A DNA stretch of 64,000 nt from Trochalopteron elliotii (GCA_024734555.1 JANPWX010000038.1:2428758-2492757), one strand, 5' to 3'. Shown: positions 1 through 13,900, counted from the first letter of the stretch. Translations and numbers: made by a program. The notes: generated by a model not told the origin, from the letters alone.

Positions 1-1698
1 AATAGCAAAATAAGTTGCTACTCTCAGTTGGAGTATAAATATAATTGTAACACAATTAATAAAAATAATAAACCTCACCCAGTTATATGGACCATATTAG
101 AGGCTATAAAACTGGGCAAACTTTGGCTTATTCTAATCTTCTATGGTAGATTATTCTATATAGGAATTTCCATAACTTATGCTTTGTCAGAGGCTCTCAT
201 ATGCTTTCCCCTGAATCTATACCTTTTAGCCTTCTAAAGAAAACGTATTAAAGAAACTAGTATGGAAAAAGCAGAATTAATCTTTACCACAATTCTTGCT
301 TGCCATCCTATGCTCCATAAGAAAACATTATGCTTTTTTACAATAGTAAATTTTCCTTGAAAATCCTTCTTTATAAATCCATTACAGGCAAAGTATTCTC
401 CAAACTGATTGGATCTTGGTGCATGAGCTGCAGGAATAAAAATGCATAAGAATTCAGACATAAATAACATTACTTTTTTTTTCTTTTTTATTTTTTTTTA
501 AGCAAACAAGAGAGAAGCAAGTATTTAAACATTTCTAACTTAAGTTGAACTTCCAGTGTCTTCAAATGGAGAAGGTATGGATAATAAAAGTAAAGTCTGC
601 ATGAAGATGTGCTAAAAGAAAAGATTTGGATCCGCTTGAGTGTCTTAATATTGCACCAAAAGGCCATAGAGCAAAATGAAGTTAGGCTTTGTTGTAGCAC
701 TGGTCAATTAAAGTTAAAATTAAAATATATGTATATATATGTACAAAACAACAAAGTAACATGTAATTATTTTTTATTTAATGCAGTTAATTGCAGCTTT
801 CCTCAAGAATACATTTTCCTAGATTGCCTTAACTGCTATTTATTTCGTGGATCAAGCTGGGTAACAATTTTTTTCTTTTTTTTCTCACATACATTTATGC
901 TGTTTTTCAAATCATATGTATGTTATCTTACGTCTCATTTTTCAATTTTTCTAGTTCCCCCTTTATGAATCAATACTTCTGTTATTTACTTCAATTTTCT
1001 TCTTAGTTTAAGCTTAGGATGAAATTTATGTCACCTCAGTTTTCTAAACAAATCCCCAATCTTATTAAATTGCCCAGGAAAAGTCACTTCCAAGGAGCAT
1101 TTCATCCACTGCCAAGATGGGAATTTTCCTCAAGTTTTAATTTTTTCCACTACTTTTGACATTGTGGCTTTGGGTCCTTTTCTTCAGGTAATTTACACTA
1201 ATGCAGCTGCAGTCTTGCCATCACTCCTTCCCCTTGCTGGTACCTCCTCCTTTCTGCAAACAAGTTGGTTTGAGGAAAGAGATCAGTGAAGAACAAACCA
1301 CAAGGCACAGTTGCAGGGAGAATATGGCAGCCCGAGTTTTGTCTAGATTTTAGAGCACTGGTTTTTACTTGTAAATTAACTCTAGTTCTTGAAAATCTGT
1401 CCAGGCTAGGTCTTGAAAGGACCCAATCTCTGCAGATCTTCAGAAGTAATTATTCTAGGCTGATAAGCATTCTTTTGGCAATTCTTTTGAATATTTATTT
1501 TCTAGGCAATTGTGAAATGGTGTCCTATTGGCCTTCCAAGAGTGGCTAACTCCACTTTAATCTGCTCCTGATACTTGCTATGTGCCTCTAGAACTGAAAA
1601 CACATCCAAATTGTTAGCATTAATCATTTGCTAAAATAGAATACCTTTCTCACTGCTTGTAAAAATAATGGTGCTGATTGTTTCAGCATACAATTTGT
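1..1698. other. AT-rich unique DNA, no gene seen
   Basis: This stretch has short T- and A-runs (for example around 474-500 and 871-885) and stop codons in all frames. The longest open frames (such as 609-968) contain poly-F runs from T tracts and show no recognisable domain. I see no repeat family, exon signature or RNA gene here. Confidence 0.6.
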
Positions 1699-1746
1699 AT
1701 AAATTGTAGCAATAATTGTAGCAATAATTGTAGCATAAATTGTAGC
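1699..1746. repeat. Minisatellite, four 12-bp units
   Basis: Four consecutive 12-bp units, each ending in attgtagc: 1699-1710, 1711-1722, 1723-1734 and 1735-1746. The two middle units (aataattgtagc) are identical and the outer two (ataaattgtagc) are identical to each other. A partial unit follows at 1741-1750. The array is short and lies in unique AT-rich DNA. Confidence 0.85.
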
Positions 1747-2339
1747 AAGTTATTTCTTTGATATTTAAAGACAAATAAGACTATCAGGGTAGTCCAACAT
1801 TCTGCCCTGTTGTACTTTGAGATGTCACTATTAATGCTGCGAAGTATCTGTTGCTCTATCGATTCTAAGACTTTTTAACTTCAGAGAAATATTTTTGAGG
1901 CATTTCCACAGATGTGAGAACAGAGTAGCTGATATGCACACTTAATTTTCAATGCAATAAAATTATCTACAATATGAGTAAGACTTTACAGGTTTCTGTC
2001 TCTCCAGAAGCTTGTAGTCATAGAAAAGATTGCTAACATTGGTAGGTATTAATTTCAAGTGAAGAAAGATGTTTTCTTACTTGGTGATGAAGTCAAGGTA
2101 GTCTGGTTTACAAGAATAGCAGCGACACCAGAGCTAGTAGCAGTCCTAAAAAGAAGGTAAATTTGTCTACAAATAAACCTACACATAACAGAACTGCACT
2201 TCCCCAACTCCCCACAATACTCTTATCAGTCAGGACACAGATCTTGACTCCAAAAAACACAGATTCAGGAAGAACTTGAGAACACTGCCTAAACTGATGC
2301 TGACTGCTGCAAGATCAATGCTCACATCTGTGACCCAGA
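1747..2339. other. Unique DNA, nothing recognised
   Basis: Ordinary AT-rich sequence between the minisatellite and the first LTR. No open frame of note and no repeat I can name. Confidence 0.5.
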
Positions 2340-2920
2340 TGTGCTAGTTTTGGCTGGGATACAGCTGATTTTCTTCACCGTGCCTAGGAGCTGCATTTTG
2401 GATTTGTGCTGAACAAAATGATGATGATATAGTGATATTTTTCCTATTGCTGAGCAGGACTTACAGAGACAAGATATTTTCCAGTTTTTGGACTGCCACA
2501 CTGGTGAGGAAACTGGGGGTGCATGGAAAACTGAGAGGAGACACAGCTGGGACAGGTGACTCCAACTGAGCAAAAGGATATTCCAGACCATATGACATTA
2601 TTCTCAGCAAATAAAGTGGAGAGAAGGAAAGGAGGGGGTTGTTTGGAGTGATGGAATTTGTCTCCTCAAGTCACTGCTACATGTGATGGGGCCCTGCTTT
2701 CCAGGGGTTTGTTGGACACCTGCCGTGAGAAGTGGTGAATGAATTGGTGCCTTTTCTCTGCTTGTGTGCACAGCTTGTGGTTTTTCTATTTAAATGTATT
2801 TATCCCAGCCTGTGAGTTTTCTAGCTCTTACCCTTCTGATTCTCTACCTGACCCCACTGGTGGGGGAGTGAGAGAGCAGCTGTGTGGGGCTTGGTTGCTT
2901 GCTGGGATTAGACCATGACA
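2340..2920 (+). mobile_element. Avian endogenous retrovirus LTR (family A), forward
   Basis: The element starts TGTGCTAGTTTTGGCTGGGA and ends CCATGACA, the TG...CA ends expected of an LTR. It aligns by eye along its length with the LTR at 55892-56484. Shared blocks include the GGATTTGT-CTGA region, GGAGACACAGC, the GATATTCCA box, the GGGGCCCTGCT box and the GGGGGAGTGA / GTGTGG-GCTTGGTTGCT 3' end. It matches an LTR family I know from many bird genomes, probably ERVL-like, but I do not assign a database name. Flanking 5-mers ccaga and gtcct do not match, so there is no target duplication. The frame at 2322-2591 on the minus strand is a shadow. Confidence 0.85.
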
Positions 2921-4729
2921 GTCCTTTTTGACATCCATTGCAGAGGCACAATGTTTTGAAGGTAATGTCAGATTCGTAATCTGACTTTCTCTCCAAGACT
3001 TAACTAAGGTATCTTTGTTCTATGTACTTAAATTTTCTATGTACTTACATTTTCTTTTTCTGCTAACCCATTAATGACTGACGTACATGACACAGTCTCA
3101 TCTCAAAAGCAGCTTTTGTCAGCTCATCTGAAATTCCTTCTTCAGTTCTATAATGTGAAAATTAAGCCATCAGGACATTAATCATGCATTTGTGACTATG
3201 CAGATGTTGGCTAATATGTAAAAGTTTAATATAATGATCTTACACTAGCTTTTACCATCCTTAAAGAATGCTTATATAATATTATTTTCTACCTTAGGTA
3301 CAGATAGATTAGCAATTTAGCCTTGCATTAGTGAAAAAAACCCCACAAAACATTTGGGTAAGGCCATTTTCCTTCTTTTTATCCATTACTTTGTCTACAT
3401 CATTCATAATTGTTTAAATGGTAAACAGAATAGCAGTAAATTCAGATATGTGTTAAATACTCTGAGAATCTTTCTTCTTCTGGTTAGTTTGTCTCATATG
3501 TATCCTCTGTAAAGATGAGGAAATGCCTCCATCTTGCTTTCCTAATGGGTAACAGAGATGGATGAAACTCAGAAATTTAATTTTGGAGTTTAATGTTGTA
3601 TCCTATATGCAAACCCTTGACAAAGAAACTGCAGACGGAATTTTCATAGGAAACTGAACCTACCCAAGAGCAGGTGGAGTACTATTGAAGCGTATCTCTT
3701 ATGCAGGATGTGGAAAATATGTAATTATGCTACAATCACTCCTCACTTAAGCATGTTTCATTAATGAACTTACACATCTTGGTATCTATCCAGAAAGAAC
3801 CCCAAACAACCCTTCTGTAAGAAGCCACTTTTGAATACTGCTGCAGATGGGAGAGCGTGTTATCCACAGTCAAAACTTCCTACAATCATGTTTTAGCTTC
3901 TGAATACAAAAATGGTAGAAGATGAATGTAGCCTCTAAGGAAGCTAGCAGAAGGAAGAAAATTATCAAATCAGATGCGTTTTTTCTGTCATATGCTTATG
4001 AATAGGAGAAATGTGAAAGAAGCAGCTGTAAATAAAAAATAAAAATAAAAAGAAGGGGAAGATATTTAAAATATTTTAGTTCACATTTCTTTAAAAAAAT
4101 CTAGTAAAACCTACAGAAAGCTGAAAGTTTATTTTGAACCAGTTCTGGATAAGTATTCTAATAGCAAAGTCTTGTTTTTTCTTAATCCATCCTGTAAACA
4201 CTGTTGTGTTTGCTATTTTTAGCTTGGCTTTCCAGGTTGGACATTCGCCTTAACAAATTTCTGGCTTGTGCAGTTACATCTGCTAAAGATTAAGTTGAAT
4301 TCAGTGGGAACCTTTCAGTGAGTGGTATTTCAAGGATTAGGTGTGCTGTCAACTTTTTGACCTCTGCCAAGGTCAGAATATCTGGCCCAAAGACATTTGA
4401 ATATTAACTGAAATATGACTTTTTGGTAACTGAAACACAGAAGTATGTATTTAAAGGAAAACAAAACAAAAGGGTTTCTTTTATGGAAGGGGGTGAGAAT
4501 GATGTTGGATGAAATTAAAAATCCACTAAAAAGTTCAGAGCAACTATGGCTTGGTCTTGTAACCATGAAAAAAGGATGCAAAGGAGCACCAAAGATTCCC
4601 TAGGAAAAGAATGCTATAAATACTTTTTTATTTGAGAACTAATTGTTCAAAGACATTCAAGCAGAAACTGTAATAGAGTATAAGTTAAACAATAAGTTGG
4701 TGATAGCAGGTAGTATGAAAATATAACCT
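2921..4729. other. Unique DNA with possible few-base ERV leader remnant at its start
   Basis: Immediately after the LTR end, gtcctttttgacatccatt (2921-2939) resembles the start of an ERV leader with a decayed primer-binding site. The remaining 1.8 kb shows no gag or pol frame, no gene and no named repeat. An A-rich stretch lies at 4032-4060. Confidence 0.4.
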
Positions 4730-5400
4730 TGTCCTAGGGTGACTATGATGCCTGTATCCCCACATCGGCTGTTCTGTGTTCTGTACCTTTACGACTGGTT
4801 CTGAGAGTGAGCAGGGAAAGAAGAAGCGCGCAGTTTGAGAAACAAACTCACTCCTCTGAATCTGCTCTCGTCCTTGGGACTGTGTGGTTGTTTTTTTTTT
4901 TTTCCTTTGTCAGATGCACGGAGGGCAGGCAGAGAGAGTTTTTTTTTCCCCTTTGTTAGTCTAGCTAGCTGAGACAAAGAAGCTTTCCTGGACTGGTTTT
5001 TTTTTGGTTTTTTTTTTCTTTGGGACTGTTTAAATCTGCTCTGGACTGAAAAACCCAGAGGAGCACCAGGATCTTGCACCCGTGGCCCACCGGGCCGGGA
5101 CTCGGCATCTTCCAGCACTGAAGGGACTGATAAACAGACTCCTGACACGGACTCTCAGTTTTGCCATCTCTCTTCGGAGCAGCGAGAGGTTTTATTGTTT
5201 CATATTATTATTATTATTACTATTATTATTCATTCTTTATGCTTGTGGGCATTTTGTTTGTTAAATAAATAGGGTTTTTTTCCACTCTTCTCTGAGGGAG
5301 TTCTTTCCCCGGACCGGCTGGGTGGAGGGGCTGTTTGAATTTGCTTTTCAGAGGAACCCCATTTGGAGATTTCCTCCCAAATTTGCCCTAAACCAGGACA
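4730..5400 (+). mobile_element. Solo LTR (family B) with perfect 5-bp target duplication
   Basis: The LTR starts TGTCCTAGGGTG and ends CCTAAACCAGGACA, so its termini are inverted repeats (TGTCCT/AGGACA). It is flanked on both sides by AACCT (4725-4729 and 5401-5405), a perfect 5-bp target-site duplication. There is no internal retroviral sequence, so this is a solo LTR left by LTR-LTR recombination. Inside are two T-rich runs near 4890-4905 and 5000-5020, an ATT microsatellite at 5202-5231, and AATAAA at about 5263-5270 as a likely polyadenylation signal marking the R region. A 5-bp duplication fits ERVL-type integration. The minus-strand 119-codon frame across it is non-coding. Confidence 0.93.
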
Positions 5401-7854
5401 AACCTAGATTTACCTGAGATGATTATAATACTAAACCTCAAGGAAATTAGTATATGTAAACGATAATATAATGGACTAGACCAAGATCAGCATTAGGAAT
5501 TTTGTCATAGGCATGAGTGATCAAGCATGGGTGTCCAATCACCTGTGTTTGAGAAAGAAACCTGCTTTAGGGAAAACTGGAATTTAATGTTCAGGGCTAG
5601 ACTGAACCACAGCAGTGGATGTGGAGCTAACTGTACTGCCTCAGGGAAAAAAAAAGTGGTTTTGAAAGGCACTTTCTTTTCTTCACTTACCATTTTCATA
5701 TTTCCTTCAGGGGGTGAGGCAAAGTGAAAGAGATACTACCCCCAGACTAATATTCCTGCAGGAGCAGTCAGGTGATGTTCCAAGCCCCTTCTACTTAAAT
5801 GCTCAGATAACCTTTTTCTTTTGTCTGTTAGACTGCCTAGGGAGCTGTTCCCTACATCTCCCATCCACTGCAGAAAATCTTTGTTCCTCCCAAAGCTTTC
5901 CCAGTTTGTTTGCCATATATCTCTGAGTTTCAGTTTCTCTTCTGCTTTGACTCTCCTAACCATAAAGTTATGATTTCCTTCCCCTTCAATTCTCCCACCT
6001 ACTCCTTTTTCCTCATTTCCATGTTCTGCAGACCAGACCCTCTGTAACAGTCAAAGCTGCTGAGCTGTCTTTGCTTGTTCTGCCTCCACCACCTCAATTT
6101 CTGGCAGAGCCCATGCTACTAAATTTCCTCCATCAGGTACCTACTTTTTCCTGGGCACAGCAGCTGGGACAACCCAATCTTCTTCCAAATTTGAGCCCTG
6201 GACTCATGCTCTGAAAGACATGTCAGAAATTTCAAACAGTGGAAACAACCTCCTCAGGTGATATTCTGAGGGCAGAAAGAATAACACACAGAGAAAAAAA
6301 GGGTGTTTTCTGATCTGCCCTCCTTCCTATTTTATCAGTTAATTGAAGTGCTATATATACACCACTTTGCAGCAGTTTCAGGTCCCTCTTGACTCAACGT
6401 AGACATATTGGCTATCAGTCTTAGCTCCTTACTCTTTCCTGCCACTGTTTGGCCACTGCTAAGAAAAAATAGCAGCTAGACATTTACTGCTTCTATCCCA
6501 TTTTCTCCTTCTGGTAGGAGGCCATGCAAGGAGACCACTGATAATTTACTCTCTTTTAGGATACTGATGCAGAACCACAGTCTGGCCTGGTATACTTGGT
6601 ATTGGAGCACAGCACAAAGGATTTACAACAATACATTTTAATTAATCAGTCTCTAGAATTAATCCTACACACAGCTAGACTTAGAATTATTTTTAAATCA
6701 AGTGTGCCAGTGTACCATTTTCCTCTCACTCAGTCTTTGAATTTGGCAATAAAGCTGGATGAATTTTTGCCAAGGTGATTCATTTTATCCAGACCTCTAA
6801 TTATATTTGGGCAATTAAGGAGAGAGATGGGGGCAGTTCAACAAGTCAAGAGGATTTTATAAATAAAAATTTGTCTAGTATAATGGAAAGCAATAGCTAC
6901 CAAGTAAAATTATATAAATAGAGAGCTAATGTTTGCTGAAGAAAAATAAAAACAAAAACTGATCTTTCTGCAATTATGCAGGTTGATTTGCTGGATGAGA
7001 AAAATGCAGAATCTGGAATGAAACAGGAATGGGATTTCAGTGTCATAAAATCCAAGTATACGCAACAAGTAAGTAAATTCTGCTACTCCAAGACAACAAA
7101 AACTGTACCTTGAGTCCAATACATATTGAGAGACCATTTTGGCTTTAACTTGTTTCCCATTATGCTGTTTTACCTGGGTTCCAGTTACTTAGTGCACTAA
7201 GCTGCATGTGGTAACGGTGATCCAGGTCCTTTGATAACCATCATTAGCTTGTCAGCAAACAGTGAACTCTAATTTAAATTCTATTTATCTTTACTCTCCT
7301 ATTTATTCTACTAATAAAATATCTGTGCTGTGAAAACATCATCGGTTTCTTACTACATCAAATTTTACCTCTGTTAAGAATTAATATACAGTAACCATTT
7401 CAAGAAATCAGAGCAGAGCTCTATATAAACTGAGCCCTATACTCTTTAGGAAAGAAAAACAGTAATATCAGCAGGTGTTTAGATTTACAGAGGGTGTACA
7501 ATTTTATATTTGTTGTTGAAAAGATGAAACATGATAATTACCACTTAGTTTTCTTTCAAGCACTTACTTCAAACAAGTAAGGCTAGAATAACAATTCACT
7601 TCCTTAACTTTATTGATACAGAATCACAAATCAAGTGTAATGTTGTCAAAATGACCCGAGAAAACATTTTTATATCTGTTTTTCTGATGTTGTGAGTGAT
7701 GATTCTGCATATTTTGCTTGAACTATTCATTTTCACCAGAAGACATTTGAAGACAAATCTAATCAGTTTCTGAGTCATGTTTAAAATAACTGTGAGACTG
7801 ATTTTCCATTGTCCTGAAGAGTGTATAGTCATTTCAATGGTGCAGAATGGTCCC
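5401..7854. other. Unique DNA, pyrimidine-rich in part, no gene
   Basis: Short overlapping frames at 5505-5963 run on both strands and resemble no protein I know. The 5980-6030 and 6070-6160 stretches are CT-rich, but no exon follows with an open frame. The rest is AT-rich with no recognised repeat. Confidence 0.5.
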
Positions 7855-7930
7855 ACTTCAGCAATCTGCTTAAAGTACATGCCTGACTAAGTGTGTGAAT
7901 CGTCCCATTGATTTCAAAGGAAGTATTTAT
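7855..7930. repeat. Probable ancient sauropsid interspersed repeat fragment
   Basis: The sequence around gtcccattgatttcaaagga (7902-7921), preceded by a cttaaagtacatgcctgact block, matches the style of an old repeat common in reptile and bird DNA. That repeat carries a block like tcccattgacttcaatggga next to one like gcttaagtacatgcttaa. Only a short diverged piece remains and the family name is uncertain. Confidence 0.4.
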
Positions 7931-10900
7931 ATCTTTAATGAGAGGCACACTTGGAAATGCAGACTGAATCACAGCTGGAGCAGGACTCAGTCTCTCTCCG
8001 GCTTGTATACTGGTATTTCAAGGCATGCACCCACTTATTTGTACCACCTGCCTCGGCTGAGTGAAAGGGTGACCAGGCTGCTGGTTCCAGGTCACAAACA
8101 CAACAATCCAATCTACAATGGGCTTCCAGACAGATGCAGTGCTCTTTTGGACAGACAAACACCATTACTCTAACCAGTGGTATGTGTATGTTAACTCATC
8201 CCTATACAACATCATTGTATAAAACCTCTAAATGCACAAAACTGTGCAAAACCAGTCAGCTAAATAAATACCAAAATGAAAGAACAATTGCTGTATTTTA
8301 CATGTAATTTATAATGTAACACAAGAATTATTAGTAAGATGTAGAAACAGCTGAAGTATGACTAATCTTAGATTATCTTTGCAACACCATTTCCATGTTT
8401 AGGGCAGGATTATTCTGTTTTTACAGAACCAAAGTTCCTGGGGATGCTAAAGCTAAACACCATTATATACCTTAGACTGAATTGTATATCAGATCATTTT
8501 GCATTTCACATTTGTGTGTAATCAGTTGTGTTCAATAAATTTAGGTGCTAGTAATTCTTACAAGAGATACACAAAGAGCAAAGACAAATAAAGGGTTAGT
8601 AGATAAAGAAGGTTTAAAGATATTCTAACAACTGAATCTCTAATCAACAATACTAATAGCATTTTACAGTTTTATTTGCTCTATAGTTTAGCTACATTTC
8701 TTTTAATTTCTTCTTGCAAGTGTTTAAATTTTATTTCATATAAAGCAGAACATAGTTGGAAAGAGATATTAAACAAAACTGTATTAATTTTATGAATACT
8801 TTTTAAAGTTACTTTTAAGCAATTTTCTCGTAAACATTTGTAATTCTAGGTACACAAATGATGTTTTAAATAGAAGCTCTGTTTACCTCTCCACATCATG
8901 AAGCTGCACTAGTGCACACAGATCTAGCAAATAGCTTTGACATTCTCAGCTCTTTTAATATTATTCTTCAACTTCCCATCCCTCTTTCATCACTTGTTCC
9001 ACCAGGCAAAGACATTTTGCTGCTTTTATGTCATGACCTAAGCCCCACAGAACTGAAAACAGGGAACCATAGGTTGGCTGAGGATTGGCTAGAGAAGGAT
9101 CTCTGCTTCCATCTATTGGTGAATGCTGGAAGAAAGGAAGAAGGCCTTACTCATTTCTCTACTTCCTCTCTTCTCAGTGGGAGTTTTCTGCAGAGAGTCC
9201 CCTGGGCCCCCAGTTGCCCTGTTGTCCACACCTGTGCCACAGAAAAATGAAGTGAGGCCTTCTGAATGAACTGGTAGTGTTCTCCAGTTGCTGTATCCTA
9301 GATCTATCAACCTTATTGCAAGGCAGAAAATATCAACCAAAGAACATGTCCCATGGATCAGTCCAGTTACCAGTATTGCTGAGGGACACCAGGCAGCTTC
9401 CCTGGGACCAAACTCAACACTAAAGACAACCTCTAAGCAAATTACCACACAGAGAAAACACTATCACTTACAATATTTCTCTAAATGTAACAGTCTGACA
9501 GGAGAAAGACAGAAAGCAATGCTCTACATAGACTTACTCCAAGCAAAATAACTGAAGATATTTACTATTCCCAAATTTTCAAGTGAGAGCACAAGTCAAA
9601 TTCATTGAATTCAAGAACTGCTAGACATTTATTGCTTGCTCTTCTTGTTCAAATCTTGCACCAATATAGTTTGGCTAATGTGAAATCAGAAGGTCAATAA
9701 TATTTATATTTCTTAGTAGTACACATAACCACTTAACTACATGTTGCCTTTTCTCATATTGACTCTTTTCCCTTGTAGGTATTATTATCTCTTAATATCT
9801 ACCTTCTTAATATTTGTCTATTAATTTTCTTGATTATCTTCTGGTTTTAATGCATTTTCTCTGTATTCAACTTGGTCTATTCCACTTCAGTTGTTATTAT
9901 CCCATCTCCGTCATATTTCCTTAAATATTGTAACCACTTGCCTATCCCTTTATTTTGTCTCCTTAACTCACTGTTGGTATCCTTTGCTTTCTTCTTCTTG
10001 GCATTAGTTATTTGCTGTTTTAAGAGTGTCCCTTCACACTCTTGCTCCTATGAATCCCTCCCAATATATCTTTACTTGCTGGGCCACCATGTTTACTTCA
10101 AACTGTCACCCACAAGGGCAGCAGAAATCTTTCTATTGCCAGCAAAACGACTCTCTCAGAGGTCTTCATGTGGTGTATGAATCTGTATTCAAGCTAGTGC
10201 TACACACTAAATTAGACAGAACATTCTATCATCTGTTCAGAGCAGCTGTAAAGAGTTGCACAGACACCGCTTTGACTGCACAGCAACAAATTTTATTGGT
10301 CTTGGTAACCCCGGAGATTATACTACACAGTGAGCACCATCTACTGGCATTCAATTATTTATACATGTATGTGGATATAAAGCGCTTTTCTATTTTTGAA
10401 CTGAAAAATGGTTATTTTTAATTTTTTTTTTTTTTTTGCAGACCTACAACTAGTTTTCTGTTCAGATCACTGCACAGTAATAGCTACAATTCTGGCTGGG
10501 AGGGAAAAAATCCCATGATATTTAAAATACATTATTTTAAATTAATGTAAACATACATGTAATTTAACACACACAATTTGTAGATAAATATGTTAACAAA
10601 CACACACATATTAATGGTAATCTTGGTTTTAAATCACTTCCTCTTCGCTTTTATCCTAGGAAGCCTACCTAAAGAAAAAAAAGGTGCTTAATGCCACAGA
10701 AATAACTGCAGATATTGCAGCATGAATATATTTTATTAATATTCTGAAAATCTCTTAGCTACAGAAAGATTCTGAAGAGGGAGAGATTTTGAAATACAAA
10801 TTTAATTTCGACAAGTATTTGGTACATATACATCAAAGGAAGAGCTGGACAAGACTTTTCTAATCAGAATTTTTCCAAGCTCAGAATGTTCTGAAAGAAG

Positions 10901-13900
10901 CTTTGATTTTCTTCTAAGCCTTATACTTCCTGTGAGTAAAACCCAAAAAATCTATTGTAGAAAAAGGAATCTATTGTATTTAGTTTTCTTCTTATTCAAA
11001 AAACATTATTTCATGCCATTCAATTAGCATGGTTTAACATCAAACTGGCTTCACCAATTATACTTCTTGGCATGATAGAAGTGGTAGAATTTGAATTTGA
11101 TGATGTTTGGGGTCTCTGTATTCTCAGTTGGTATTGTTTTACTCTGCAGACTTATTGTTTAATTTTTATTTTAGCAGTAGGAATACAAGAGTTTTAGTCC
11201 AATTTTTCTAGTGGAAAAATTAGAAAATACTCTTCTTTAGATCTTGTGCTTTCCAGAAATATACAAGTTGCAGAGATAAGACTTTCCTTTCAGTTTCTTG
11301 CATAAGATGTCAGGACAATGTCCATACTACACTACTTAACTGAGTGTGCCCAGGAACTTTCCCCAAGTATAAGTAACATGGAGTAGATTGTTGGATTTGT
11401 GGTATTCAAAAATTATCAAATTACTTTATTCTCAACCTCAGAAATTGCTGCAGGGAGCTGAACATGGAGTTATATAAACGTCAAGCTGTGCCAAGAAACT
11501 GTTTAGGATTCACCAATTTATATTTAGGGGACATAGGAATAGTTTGATGGACTAGACAGTCATATTTCAGTGCCTAGAAATGCTTGTTGATTAATCTACT
11601 AGCACAGACACAGCCTTAGAGTTTTAAAAAGTGAAGCTAATCCTAGTGACAGGCTGATCGAGATGTACTTCTCAAAGCTGCATATTTTGCCACAGGAGAC
11701 CTGGAACCTCATATAAGATGCACTAACTGTCTCATTTAAGGCACATAGGGGAGATCTACAGGTTTTATTCAGTATTAAGGAAAAATTACATCATTGTGCT
11801 TGACATCATTGACATTTATATGCCAATTGTCAAATTAATTCAGAGCAGTGACTCTGGACTTTATAAATATATATCACAAATTAAATACATTCAAGGATAT
11901 TCTCCTGATATTCACCACCAGTTAAACTGTGAGTTTCAATGTATTTCAGCATACCATCTAATTTCAAGAGATATTAATACCTATCAAACCAATTCTGTTA
12001 AAATCCTGGTAATAATACACTGGCTTAACTAAAATCTTTTACATACTTTTAATGGATGATAACACTGAAAAATACCTAACTTTAAGTTGGACAAAAGAGT
12101 TCTATGTATTTAAACATAATAGCTGATCCAGAACAGTGAAAGCCACAGCTTGGAAATAAAAACAGTACAGCACATAAATATAACCACTGCCTAGCTTTCT
12201 CAACATTTGTTTCTGGATGAAGACATTATTTCCAGAGCAAGGATTAGGTTTCCTCCCTAAATGTCAGTTATCTACTGAACCCTACAAGATTTCTGTGGGA
12301 TAATATGCACAAGGACATTTGGACTAACTCCGTGTTACCCTGCAATCTTACTTCTATTCTTCCCCCCTGAATTGGGATAATGAGTTAAGCTTGCATCCTC
12401 TCCTGGCATTCTAGCCTTACTAAATTGTCATCAACATAAAATATTCTTTTAAGCAAAATATTTTGTTGGTCTAAAAAGCTATTTAATTATACTGCATTAT
12501 ACTAGATGAATGCAAATGAATTATCAAAAATGCTACTGAGATTTAGCAATGAATTTCTATACAGCTCTATTACTTGTGCCAAAAGTAATGAAGACTTTCC
12601 CTTTTCAATTTTAAGTGTACAAAGGGAAAACACAAATGGGAATATATGTTTTATACCACACCATGCCTTTTTCAATTAGCTAGAGAGAATAAGCCTTCCT
12701 CAGACTGATAATTCTTCTGAAGATTCTCTTTCCATGCTTTCATAGAAGACTCTATGTGTGCTTTTAAATTGATTTGTGCATGCACCCCAAAGCTCTGGCA
12801 AGGCGCATTTAAAAAATTGCAGTAAAATATACATCAATATTTAAATACATTAGATACTCTTGAACTTTTACCTTGAGCAGTTTTTTTGGATTTGCATAAA
12901 AATGTGTTTCTTTAAAGACTGAGAAGAGACTGGAACATGAAGATACACACTCTAGAAACAGGCATGCTTAATGCTTACTTTAAGGAACATTTTAGCTAGA
13001 TAAAAAGTTTCAAGTTCAGGACTTGAACTAAATTGAATATTAGAGGCAAATGCCTCAGTAAATGTAATACATACAAGAAGCAGAAAACAAGGTGAATTAT
13101 TTTACGAAAGTTTAACCTTCTAAATTCCCTCAAAATACTTTGCAACACTGCAAATTTTTTAATCTGAACACTGCATTTTTCAGTTTTCTTTCAAAGTTTC
13201 TGAATGAAGAAGAGTTTCTGTGAAAATGAAAAATTAAAATCAGTTGAAAAGCCCTCCACCTGCACCCCAGGGGCACCATTACCTTAGCTAATCAAGTCTC
13301 TTAATATTTAGGTATCCTGACAAAATCCTGAGCATCAAGAAGCTAAATTCTACTTATAACTCTATTGCTTGCCAAAATTATGCAGGCTATTCCTGGTACC
13401 TCCTTGCCATTTCTTAATCTACACCTTGTCATCTCCACTTGGACTGAAATGGCTCAAGAAATGCTAGATTTCTGTAGAATGACAGTGTATAAATAATTTC
13501 TTAGACATAAAAAAGCTCCTTGGTATTATCCATAAGATATGACTGCAAAGTTCAATATTACTTGATATAAAGTTCTCATGTAGTTTCACAAAACAAATAG
13601 ATATGTAGCATCAGGCATATATTGGTAAAAGGGAGAATCTGACTGGTTTCGTAAAACTGTTTTTTACAGCTACCATAATTCCAAATCAATTTTTATTGCC
13701 AACACATTCAGCAACAGACTTGTGTTTCCTGTTGGAAATTATGAGATAGCACCACCACAGGTACTTTTCATACCTCAAGACTGATCGTACAGGTTGTAAG
13801 TTGTATTTTCAACAAATTAAAGATGGCTGCTGTGTTAACTTGTATACCTCAGAAATCCAGAGAAGACAGTAACTTGTGAGAAGAATTTATGTCACTACTG

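Noticed and set aside
609..968. 119-codon plus-strand frame
   Set aside because: Composed of AT-rich codons with a poly-Phe run from T tracts and no domain.
4789..5148. 119-codon Lys/Ser-rich minus frame
   Set aside because: Lies antisense inside the family B solo LTR. The Lys runs come from the T tracts.
10026..10421. 131-codon plus-strand frame
   Set aside because: It relies on a GTG start, overlaps another frame, lacks recognisable domains and runs into poly-T sequence. No splice or transcript evidence.
11205..11225. Short hairpin aatttttctagtggaaaaatt
   Set aside because: Only seven-base arms of A and T, expected often in AT-rich DNA.
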